Positions 1 to 6,161 of a stretch of DNA of 13,708 nucleotides are shown here, piece by piece (the first letter of the stretch is position 1; every line of letters starts with the position of its first letter). Source of the DNA: Burkholderiales bacterium (GTDB taxonomy: Bacteria > Pseudomonadota > Gammaproteobacteria > Burkholderiales > Usitatibacteraceae); the NCBI GenBank assembly GCA_017880705.1, contig JADGRS010000034.1, forward strand, positions 1-13,708. The letters run 5' to 3'. A program made the translations under genes and the position numbers. A model generated the notes under the pieces. That model did not search any database. It worked only from the letters and a program-made list of their open reading frames with translations, and had not been told where the DNA came from.

Positions 1-1
1 G

Positions 2-358
2 CGCAATCGCGAGCGCTTCGTGGGCAAGCGCGTCGCCCTCGTGCTGGGCGGAGGCAACATCGATCCTCTCATGCTCGCCGAGATCATCGAGCGCGGCATG
101 GTGCGCACCGGACGCCTCGCCCGCGTGATAGTGGAAGTGCGTGACCTGCCGGGCTCGCTCGCGAAAGTGACCGCCTGCATCGCCGAACAGAACGCGAGCA
201 TCGAGGAAGTCCACCACCAGCGCACCTTCACCCAGCTCGCGGTGCAGAACGCCGAGGTCCACGTGGTCCTGAAGACCCGCAACCGCGAGCACGTCGAGCA
301 GATCGTGGCGGCGCTGCAGCGCTGCGGCTTCAAGGCCCGCGCTCACCCCGTCGATTGA
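2..358 (+). CDS. ilvA: Threonine ammonia-lyase, C-terminal part with ACT domain (5' end outside window)
   Basis: This is the last 118 residues of a PLP-dependent threonine ammonia-lyase, which converts L-threonine to 2-oxobutanoate and ammonia in the cytoplasm. The catalytic lysine and most of the fold II domain lie upstream of the window. What is visible is the end of the catalytic domain, with the GGGNIDP motif typical of the family, followed by one ACT-like domain starting at about RLARVIVEVRDLPGSLAKV. A single short ACT domain fits the medium-length form of about 400 residues (the form often treated as catabolic) better than the long biosynthetic IlvA with two regulatory modules. The frame is open to base 2 and an internal GTG at 20 is not a credible start. 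A RidA-family gene follows after 16 bases. The family is clear. Whether ilvA or tdcB is the better symbol cannot be decided from this fragment. Confidence 0.88.
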   Translation, partial: RNRERFVGKRVALVLGGGNIDPLMLAEIIERGMVRTGRLARVIVEVRDLPGSLAKVTACIAEQNASIEEVHHQRTFTQLAVQNAEVHVVLKTRNREHVEQIVAALQRCGFKARAHPVD

Positions 359-374
359 ATCCAGAGGAGAGACC

Positions 375-722
375 ATGAGCATCCAACGCATCAACGTGGG
401 CAAGCGCCTGTCGGAAGCCGTCGTGCACGGCAACACCGTCTACCTCGCGGGAGAAGTGCCCGACGACACGACGAAGGACATCACGGGGCAGACCGAGGAA
501 GTGCTCGCGAAGATCGAGAAGCTCCTCGAGCAGGCCGGGAGCGACAAGTCGAAGATCCTGTCTGCGCAGATCTTCCTGCCCGACATGAAGGATTTCGCGG
601 GCATGAACGTCGCCTGGGAAAAATGGGTGGTGCCCGGCCAGACCCCGGCGCGCGCCACGATCGAGGCGAAGCTCGCGAGCCCGGCCTACAAGGTCGAGAT
701 CATGTGCATCGCCGCACTCTAG
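375..722 (+). CDS. RidA/YjgF family protein, YoaB-like (enamine/imine deaminase)
   Basis: A 115-residue protein of normal length for the Rid family. Canonical RidA hydrolyses the reactive enamine/imine intermediates (2-aminoacrylate, 2-aminocrotonate) released by PLP enzymes such as threonine or serine dehydratase. The sequence resembles the E. coli YoaB branch, judged from memory of that protein: a near-identical layout of GSxKSxIL, the AWxxWVV stretch and a C-terminus ending KVEI...AAL. Arg93 in PARATIEA aligns with the catalytic arginine of RidA (R105 in E. coli) and Glu108 with its conserved glutamate, so deaminase activity is plausible. The ATG start follows a good GGAG site at 366-369. 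The gene sits 16 bases after threonine ammonia-lyase, the enzyme that makes the classic substrate. Family certain; substrate inferred. Confidence 0.9.
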   Translation: MSIQRINVGKRLSEAVVHGNTVYLAGEVPDDTTKDITGQTEEVLAKIEKLLEQAGSDKSKILSAQIFLPDMKDFAGMNVAWEKWVVPGQTPARATIEAKLASPAYKVEIMCIAAL

Positions 723-736
723 AGAGGAGTTTTCGC

Positions 737-2758
737 ATGTCCGCATTCACCCGGTCGCTGCTCGCCGCCGCCGCATCGCTCGTCGCCTTCACCCTGCCAG
801 CCCACGCGCAATCGAGCGGGGCCGAGCTCATCCCGCGCGCGCTCTTCTTCGGCAATCCCGAGAAGACCCAGGGCCGCGTGAGCCCCGACGGCAAGTGGAT
901 CTCGTGGATCGCGCCGCGCGACGGCGTGCTGAACATCTGGGTCGCGCCCGCGGGAGACCTGTCGAAGGCGAAGCCGCTCACGGCGGAGAAGACGCGCCCG
1001 ATCCGCCAGCACTTCTGGGCGCGCAACAGCAAGCTCATCCTCTTCATCAACGACCGCGGCGGGGACGAGAACTATCTGCTGTACGGCGTCGACCCCGGGA
1101 CCGGCACGCTGCGCAATTTCACGCCGTTCGAGAAGACGCGCGTGCAGCAGGTCGGCGACAGCCGCACCCATCCCGACGAGATCCTCATCGGGCTGAACAA
1201 TCGCAATCCGCAGTTCCACGACGTGCATCGCCTGAACCTCGTCACCGGCAAGCTCGACCTGGTCTACCAGAACGACCAGTACTCCGCCTTCGTCGCCGAC
1301 CAGTCGCTGAAGATCCGCTTCGCGCTGCGCGAGAAGGCGGGCGGCGCATCGGAGGTCCTCAGGTTCGACAACGGCAAGACCACGCCCTTCGCCGAGGTGC
1401 CCGCCGAGGACTCGATCACGACCAACCTGATCGAGCTCCTGCCCGATGGCAAGACGCTCTACTGGATCGACAGCCGCGGCCGCGACAAGGCGGCGCTCGT
1501 GGCCCAGGACCTGGCGAGCGGCAAGACCCGGATCCTCGCCGAGAGCGCCAAGGGCGACGTCGCCGACGTGATGGTGAACCCGGTGACGCGGGTCGCCGAG
1601 GCTTACGAGGTGAACTACCTGCGCAACGAGTGGCTGCCGCTCGGCAACGCCGTGAAGGCCGACATCGCGGCGCTCAACGCGCAGGTGAAGGGCCAATGGA
1701 CCGTGGCGAGCCGCAACGACGCCGATTCGTTGTGGGTGGTGCAGGTCGACGAGGTCACCAAGCCCGTCGCCTTCGCGCTCTACGACCGTCAGCTGCGCAA
1801 GCTCTCGCCGCTCTTCGTGACGCGTCCCGCGCTCGAAGGCAAGGCGCTTGCGCCGATGTACGGCGTCGAGATCAAGGCCCGCGACGGCCTGACGCTGCCT
1901 TCGTTCCTGACGCTCCCCGTCGGGGCCTCGACCAATGGCGAAGCACGCCCCGCCAAGCCGCTGCCGATGGTCCTCAACGTGCATGGCGGCCCGTGGGCGC
2001 AGGACACCTTCGGCTACAACTCCGAGGCGCAGTGGATGGCCAACCGCGGCTATGCGGTGCTGCAGGTGAACTACCGCGGGTCCACCGGATTCGGCAAGAA
2101 GTTCGTCGAGGCGGCGAACCACGAGTTCGGCGGCAAGATGCACGACGACCTGATCGACGCGGTGAAGTGGGCCGTCGATTCCGGCATCGCGATTCCCGAC
2201 AAGGTCGCGATCTACGGCGGATCCTATGGCGGCTACGCGACGCTGGTCGGGCTCACGTTCACCCCGACCGCGTTCGCCTGCGGCGTGGACATCGTCGGTC
2301 CCTCGAGCCTCGTCTCGCTGATCGAGAGCTTCCCCGAGTACTGGAAGCCTTTCATGGAAAGCTCGTGGTATCGCCGCGTCGGCAATCCCGCCAAGCCGGA
2401 GGAGCGCGAGCACCTGCTGTCGCGCTCGCCGATCACGCGCATCGACCAGGTGCAGCGCCCGATCCTCGTCGCGCAAGGCGCCAACGATCCGCGCGTCACG
2501 AAGAAGGAATCGGACCGGATGGTCGAGGGCCTGGTCGCGAGAAAGACGCCGGTCACCTACGTGCTCTACGCGGACGAGGGCCATGGATTCGCGCGTCCCG
2601 AGAACCGCGTTTCCTTCTACGCGATCTCCGAGGGATTCCTCGCCAAATGTCTCGGCGGGCGCGCCGAAGCGCTTGGCAGCTTCCAGGGCGCGAAGATCTC
2701 GGTTCCCGAGGGCGCCGACGCGGTCCCGGGGCTCGCGCAGGCCGTCTCGACGCGCTGA
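737..2758 (+). CDS. Secreted S9 family serine peptidase (prolyl oligopeptidase / acylaminoacyl peptidase type)
   Basis: A 673-residue alpha/beta-hydrolase peptidase that should cleave short peptides in the periplasm or outside the cell. A signal peptide is visible: Arg6, then a hydrophobic run, with likely cleavage after AHA at residue 24. The middle is a beta-propeller-like region with a VSPDGKWISWIA start typical of TolB/S9 blades. The C-terminal catalytic domain spans roughly residues 400-640. The triad is complete: Ser496 in GGSYGGY, Asp584 in QGANDPRV and His616 in DEGHGF. The start at 737 is preferred because it gives the signal peptide and has AGAGGAG at 723-729, seven bases upstream. 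The open frame reaches back to 623, but that would overlap the RidA-family gene. It follows that gene by 14 bases, so co-transcription is likely. Exact specificity (dipeptidyl, acylaminoacyl, oligopeptidase) is not readable from the motifs. Confidence 0.93.
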   Translation: MSAFTRSLLAAAASLVAFTLPAHAQSSGAELIPRALFFGNPEKTQGRVSPDGKWISWIAPRDGVLNIWVAPAGDLSKAKPLTAEKTRPIRQHFWARNSKLILFINDRGGDENYLLYGVDPGTGTLRNFTPFEKTRVQQVGDSRTHPDEILIGLNNRNPQFHDVHRLNLVTGKLDLVYQNDQYSAFVADQSLKIRFALREKAGGASEVLRFDNGKTTPFAEVPAEDSITTNLIELLPDGKTLYWIDSRGRDKAALVAQDLASGKTRILAESAKGDVADVMVNPVTRVAEAYEVNYLRNEWLPLGNAVKADIAALNAQVKGQWTVASRNDADSLWVVQVDEVTKPVAFALYDRQLRKLSPLFVTRPALEGKALAPMYGVEIKARDGLTLPSFLTLPVGASTNGEARPAKPLPMVLNVHGGPWAQDTFGYNSEAQWMANRGYAVLQVNYRGSTGFGKKFVEAANHEFGGKMHDDLIDAVKWAVDSGIAIPDKVAIYGGSYGGYATLVGLTFTPTAFACGVDIVGPSSLVSLIESFPEYWKPFMESSWYRRVGNPAKPEEREHLLSRSPITRIDQVQRPILVAQGANDPRVTKKESDRMVEGLVARKTPVTYVLYADEGHGFARPENRVSFYAISEGFLAKCLGGRAEALGSFQGAKISVPEGADAVPGLAQAVSTR

Positions 2759-2785
2759 GGCGGGCGGGATCGGCGGCGTGACCTG

Positions 2786-2791
2786 TATCCT
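2786..2791 (+). promoter_or_regulatory. Possible -10 element for a leaderless denD-like mRNA
   Basis: The hexamer TATCCT, preceded by TG, ends six bases before the ATG of the DenD-like gene, so transcription would begin at or next to the start codon. No Shine-Dalgarno sequence is seen in the 39-base gap and no clear -35 hexamer is present. This is one weak match in GC-rich DNA. Confidence 0.3.
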
Positions 2792-2797
2792 AGCGGC

Positions 2798-3751
2798 ATG
2801 AGGATTCTCATCACAGGGGGCGGCGGCTTCATCGGCTCGCGTCTCGCCGCGGCACTGAAGGCGCGCGACCCGGAAGCGAGAATCACGCTGCTGGACATGG
2901 CGTTTCCTCCGGGCCTCGAGTCGCAGTTCACGTGCATTGCCGGCGATGTCGCGGCGCCCAAGGTGATCGCCAAGGCGCTGGGAAGCGACACCGACAGCAT
3001 CTTCCACCTCGCGGCGGTGGTGAGCGGCGGAGCCGAGGCGGACTTCGAGCTGGGCTATCACGTGAACCTCGACGGCACGCGCGCATTGCTCGAGGCCGCG
3101 CGCAAGCTCGCGGCGCCGCCGCGCTTTGTCTACGCGAGCTCCGTCGCGGCCTTCGGCGGGGAGCTGCCCGATGTGCTCGACGACACGACCACGCCCGCGC
3201 CGCAGACTTCCTATGGAACGCAGAAAGTGATCGGCGAGTATCTCGTCGCGGACTTCACGCGCAAGGGATTCGTCGACGGCCGCTCGATGCGGCTGCCGAC
3301 GATCGTCGTGCGCCCCGGCAAGCCCAACCTCGCGGCGTCGTCCTTCGCGAGCGGCATCATTCGCGAGCCCCTCGCGGGCGTCGAGGCGATCTGTCCCGTG
3401 CCCGACACGACGGGCGTCTGGATCCTCTCGCCGCGGCGCGTGGTCGAGGCCTTCATCCACGCCCACGACCTGCCCTCCTCGGCGTGGCCGACGACGCGCG
3501 TCGTGAATCTCCCGGGCATCACATTCTCGGTGCGCCAGATGATCGACGCGATGGGGCGCGTGGCCGGCGCGGAGTCGATGAAGCGCGTGAAGTTCAGGCC
3601 CGATGCGCGCATCCAGGCGATCGTGGAAACGTGGCCCGTGCGCTTCCGTACCGAGCGCGCGAGCGCGATGGGCTTCAAGGCCGACGCCGATTTCGAATCG
3701 ATCGTGCGCGATCACGTCGCGAACGAGAAGGCGGCGGCGACGAAGGCGTGA
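2798..3751 (+). CDS. denD: NAD-dependent epimerase/dehydratase family protein, D-erythronate dehydrogenase (DenD)-like
   Basis: A 317-residue extended short-chain dehydrogenase. The N-terminal Rossmann motif GGGGFIG gives the GxxGxxG pattern at Gly7, Gly10 and Gly13. The catalytic YxxxK is Tyr139/Lys143 in SYGTQKVIGEYL, with Ser114/Ser115 just upstream. The sections AVVSGGAEADFELGY, FVDGRSMRLPTIVVRPGKPN and GIIREPL are hallmarks of the DenD branch as I remember it. DenD oxidises D-erythronate to 2-oxo-D-erythronate in four-carbon sugar-acid catabolism. The usual partners of that pathway (DenC/OtnC kinase-type or aldolase-like and isomerase genes) are absent, so the physiological substrate here is uncertain. 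ATG at 2798 is the only sensible start and lacks a clear ribosome binding site. A glycosyltransferase gene begins seven bases after the stop. Family well supported; the symbol is less sure. Confidence 0.8.
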   Translation: MRILITGGGGFIGSRLAAALKARDPEARITLLDMAFPPGLESQFTCIAGDVAAPKVIAKALGSDTDSIFHLAAVVSGGAEADFELGYHVNLDGTRALLEAARKLAAPPRFVYASSVAAFGGELPDVLDDTTTPAPQTSYGTQKVIGEYLVADFTRKGFVDGRSMRLPTIVVRPGKPNLAASSFASGIIREPLAGVEAICPVPDTTGVWILSPRRVVEAFIHAHDLPSSAWPTTRVVNLPGITFSVRQMIDAMGRVAGAESMKRVKFRPDARIQAIVETWPVRFRTERASAMGFKADADFESIVRDHVANEKAAATKA

Positions 3752-3758
3752 GGCCCCG

Positions 3759-4451
3759 GTGATCTCGTTCATCGTCCCGGCGTTCAACGAGGAGCGCTAC
3801 CTCGGGGCGACACTCGCGGCGATTCACGCGGCGGCACGCGAAGCGGGCGAGCCCTACGAGATCGTGGTGGCGAACGATGCCTCGACGGACGCCACGGCGC
3901 GGATCGCCGAGGAGGGCGGCGCACGCGTGGTGAGCGTCGAGAAACGCCAGATCGCCGCAACGCGCAATGCCGGTGCGCGCGCCTCGGCGGGCGAGATCCT
4001 GATCTTCGTGGACGCCGATACGCGGATCGATGCCGCGGTGCTGCGCGCTGCGCTCGGCGCGCTGCGCTCGGGGGCCGTGGGCGGCGGCGCCGGCGTGCGC
4101 CTCGACGAAGCCCCGCGGTGGGCTCACGTGGTCACCGCTGCGCTGCTCATGAGCTTCCGCTGGCTGCGCCTCGCGGCCGGGTGCTTCGTCTATTGCACCC
4201 GGAAAGCGTTCGACGCGGTGGGCGGATTCGACGAGACCTATTTCGGCGCGGAGGAGCTCGTCATCAGCCGCTCGCTGGGGCGCCTGGGGCGCTTCGTCGT
4301 GCTGCGCGAAGCGGTGATGACCTCGGCGCGCAAGGTGCATGGCCGCTCGGCCTGGGAGATCTTCAAGATCACCGCGCGCCTCGCTCTTCGCGGCCGCCGC
4401 GGCGTGCGTCGTCGCGAGGGCATGGAATTCTGGTACGGCGAGCGGCTCTAG
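3759..4451 (+). CDS. Glycosyltransferase family 2 protein (small, GT-A fold)
   Basis: A 230-residue GT-A glycosyltransferase that should move a sugar from a nucleotide donor to an unknown acceptor. It opens with ISFIVPAFNEE, the classic first strand of the family, has NDASTD at 39-44 for nucleotide binding, and the metal-binding DxD at Asp85-Ala86-Asp87 in FVDADT. GGFDETYFGAEE at 155-166 is the acceptor-side/catalytic-base region. A moderately hydrophobic patch near 125-145 may touch the membrane, but no clear transmembrane helix is present. The GTG start at 3759 places the first strand at the N-terminus and has GAGG at 3750-3753; longer in-frame starts run into the DenD-like gene. It is seven bases downstream of that gene and likely co-translated. 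Its TAG stop lies in the flank of a long palindrome. Acceptor and pathway cannot be named. Confidence 0.88.
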   Translation: MISFIVPAFNEERYLGATLAAIHAAAREAGEPYEIVVANDASTDATARIAEEGGARVVSVEKRQIAATRNAGARASAGEILIFVDADTRIDAAVLRAALGALRSGAVGGGAGVRLDEAPRWAHVVTAALLMSFRWLRLAAGCFVYCTRKAFDAVGGFDETYFGAEELVISRSLGRLGRFVVLREAVMTSARKVHGRSAWEIFKITARLALRGRRGVRRREGMEFWYGERL

Positions 4452-4535
4452 GAAATTGGTGTCAGGTACGCATTTCGGCGGCGAGCTTCGGCGTGCCGAT
4501 GCTTCCGAAATGCGTACCTGACACCAATTTCCTAG
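4448..4535. repeat. Long perfect palindrome, copy A (REP/MITE-like), with CTAG at both edges
   Basis: Two 31-base arms, 4448-4478 and 4505-4535, are perfect reverse complements around a 26-base spacer. The outer arm sequence reads CTAGGAAATTGGTGTCAGG inward and continues GTACGCATTTCGG. A related palindrome lies at 6090-6161. It fills the gap between two convergent genes: the TAG of the glycosyltransferase (4449-4451) and the TAG of the decarboxylase-family gene (4534-4532, minus strand) are both within the outer arms. In RNA it would form a very stable hairpin from either strand and could act as a bidirectional end to transcripts, though no T-tract follows. No transposase is encoded. Confidence 0.93.
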
Positions 4536-5065
4536 CCGGGCTGCAGGTCGAGGGCGACGAGGAAGCGCGACACCATGTTGTAGGCGGCGATCGTCGCGAT
4601 GAGCTCGACCGTTTTCCGAGTGTCGCCTACGGCGGCGCTCGCGCGCCTGAAGGTCGCCTCGTCCACCGCGACGTCGCGGGTCATCTCGAGCGTGAGCCGC
4701 AGCACGGCGCGCTCGTCGGCGTCGAAGAGGGATTCGTTCGCGGCCGCGCTTGCGAGATCCCGCAACCCATCGACCTGGGCCTGGGTTCCGCCGGCCTTCA
4801 GCAGGAGCGGGGCGTGGTGCGCGAACTCGAACTCGGCGCCGTTGAATGCCGCCACGGCGCAGATGGCGAGCTCGCGGGGCTTCGCCTCCAGCGAGAGCTG
4901 CGTGCGCACCGCGCCGAGGTACGCGTTCCATCCGGCGGCAAGCGGCGGGCTGTGGAGCAGCAATCGGTCGAGCGAGAGGAGCGTGCCGCCGCGGCGTTTG
5001 CGCACGGCGTCCACGATCTCCCGGGGCTCGGCGATGTCCTCGGGGACGTACGGGATGCGCGGCAC
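4532..5065 (-). CDS. Carboxymuconolactone decarboxylase (CMD) family protein, no CxxC motif
   Basis: A 177-residue alpha-helical protein of the CMD/AhpD superfamily. The core is PRELAICAVAAFNGAEFEFAH: Arg64-Glu65, then Glu80 and His83/His84 match the pattern R-E-x-A...yEw..H of the family. The CxxC of AhpD-type peroxidases is missing, so thiol peroxidase activity is unlikely; a decarboxylase or hydrolase-like role on an aromatic or lactone substrate is possible but unproven. The GTG start at 5065 follows the aldo/keto reductase stop by two bases, so translation is probably coupled. The gene ends in the TAG at the edge of palindrome A. It is the last of a three-gene minus-strand run with M20 peptidase and aldo/keto reductase. 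Family confident, function open. Confidence 0.85.
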   Translation of the reverse strand: MPRIPYVPEDIAEPREIVDAVRKRRGGTLLSLDRLLLHSPPLAAGWNAYLGAVRTQLSLEAKPRELAICAVAAFNGAEFEFAHHAPLLLKAGGTQAQVDGLRDLASAAANESLFDADERAVLRLTLEMTRDVAVDEATFRRASAAVGDTRKTVELIATIAAYNMVSRFLVALDLQPG

Positions 5066-5067
5066 GA

Positions 5068-6078
5068 TCAGCCCGCCCGCGCGGGGCGGCCGCGCAGCGG
5101 GTAGGCCGGGTCGTTGTAGCCGGGCGTCGAGGGATGGCCCGGGCGCACCAGCGAATCGAAGAGCTTTTCATCGTCGGCCTCGTACTTCTTGCCGAGGGCG
5201 GCGAGATAGTCGTTCCATTGCTCGAGGGTGCGCGGGCCGGCGATGACGCTCGTGACGATGGGGTTGGCGAGCACCCAGTTGAATGCGAGATGTCCCGGGG
5301 ACATGTTCTTCTTCGCGGCGTGCGCCTTGATCTTCTGCGCGATGGCGAGCGACTCCTCGCGGAACTCCGTCTCGAGGATGCGCTTGTCGTTGCTCCCGGC
5401 GCGCGTCCCGGCCTCGGGCTTCGCGCCCGGAACGTATTTCCCGGTGAGCACGCCGCGCGCCAGCGGGCTGTAGGGCACCACGCCGATGCCGTGGTGCGCG
5501 CACGCGGGCAGCACGTCGTTCTCGGGCTGGCGGTTCATCGCGTTGTAGTACGGCTGGGACGCGACGGGGCGCGGAATGCCGAGCGCGCGGCAGACGTGGG
5601 CGAGCTCGGCAATGCGCCAGCCGCGGAAATTGGAGACTCCGAAGTAACGGATCTTGCCTGCGCGGATGAGATCGCCCATCGCGGTCACCGTCTCCTCGAT
5701 GGGGGTTTCCTCCATGTCGCGATGCAGGTAGTAGATGTCGACGTAATCCGTGCCGAGGCGCGCGAGGCTCTCGTCGATCGCCGTCATGACCCACTTGCGT
5801 CCCGTGCCGCGGCGATTGGGATCGTCCCCCATCGGGTTGGCGACCTTCGTCGCGAGCACCCAGCGGTGGCGATCGGGCGCGATCAGCTTTCCCGTCACGC
5901 GCTCCGATTCGCCCTTCACGTAGGCGTCGGCGGTGTCGATGAAGTTCACGCCCGCCTCGCGCGCCGACGCCACGATCCGCCCCGCCTCGGCCGCGTCGGT
6001 GCGATCTCCGAACATCATCGTGCCCAGGCAGATGGGCGACACCATCAACCCGCTCCTGCCCAGATTGCGATAGTCCAT
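5068..6078 (-). CDS. Aldo/keto reductase
   Basis: A 336-residue NADPH-dependent oxidoreductase with a TIM-barrel fold, normal in length for the AKR superfamily. The start MDYRNLGRSGLMVSPICLGTM is typical of the YajO/Tas-like and voltage-gated-channel beta-subunit-like branches. The catalytic tetrad is complete: Asp48 and Tyr53 in FIDTADAY, Lys78 in LATKVA and His119 in YYLHRD. FGVSNF at 146-151 and the SPLARGVLTGKY segment, with later TSVIAG, belong to cofactor binding. ATG at 6078 has a strong AGGGAG site (6089-6084) five bases upstream. That site directly abuts the end of palindrome B, so a hairpin sits one base away from the ribosome binding site. Substrate unknown; probably an aldehyde or ketone. 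Confidence 0.92.
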   Translation of the reverse strand: MDYRNLGRSGLMVSPICLGTMMFGDRTDAAEAGRIVASAREAGVNFIDTADAYVKGESERVTGKLIAPDRHRWVLATKVANPMGDDPNRRGTGRKWVMTAIDESLARLGTDYVDIYYLHRDMEETPIEETVTAMGDLIRAGKIRYFGVSNFRGWRIAELAHVCRALGIPRPVASQPYYNAMNRQPENDVLPACAHHGIGVVPYSPLARGVLTGKYVPGAKPEAGTRAGSNDKRILETEFREESLAIAQKIKAHAAKKNMSPGHLAFNWVLANPIVTSVIAGPRTLEQWNDYLAALGKKYEADDEKLFDSLVRPGHPSTPGYNDPAYPLRGRPARAG

Positions 6079-6083
6079 GACGG

Positions 6084-6089
6084 CTCCCT
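6084..6089 (-). promoter_or_regulatory. Ribosome binding site of the aldo/keto reductase, abutting palindrome B
   Basis: AGGGAG on the minus strand lies five bases before the ATG at 6078 and fixes that start. The palindrome arm ends at 6090, the next base, so folding of the repeat in the mRNA could change access of the ribosome to this site. Confidence 0.75.
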
Positions 6090-6161
6090 GAAATTGGTGT
6101 CAGGTACACATTTCCGAGGAGATGACTCCATCAACGGAAATGTGTACCTGACACCAATTTC
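6090..6161. repeat. Long perfect palindrome, copy B (REP/MITE-like)
   Basis: Two 27-base arms, 6090-6116 and 6135-6161, are exact reverse complements around an 18-base spacer. The spacer holds a small nested hairpin, GGAG-ATGA-CTCC. The arm matches copy A (4452-4478) except at two positions, 19 and 26 of the arm, and both arms carry the matching change. The spacers of A and B are unrelated in length and sequence. The element lies between M20 peptidase and aldo/keto reductase, which run in the same direction. It supplies the final codons and stop of the peptidase gene and ends next to the ribosome binding site of the reductase. Confidence 0.93.

Noticed and set aside
895..2781. A 628-codon plus-strand frame overlapping the S9 peptidase.
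   Set aside because: Arg/Gly/Pro-rich low-complexity translation with no motif; the overlapping frame holds the complete Ser-Asp-His triad.
719..3787. A 1022-codon open frame on the minus strand opposite the S9 peptidase and DenD-like genes.
   Set aside because: It is very rich in Arg, Ala, His and Asp with no recognisable domain, and it lies opposite two genes with full catalytic motifs. Long antisense frames are expected in DNA with a high GC third codon position.
4448..6161. The two palindromes as part of a CRISPR array or an insertion sequence with inverted ends spanning 4448-6161.
   Set aside because: Each copy is a complete palindrome on its own, there is no regular spacing, and the two genes between them are ordinary enzymes without transposase features.
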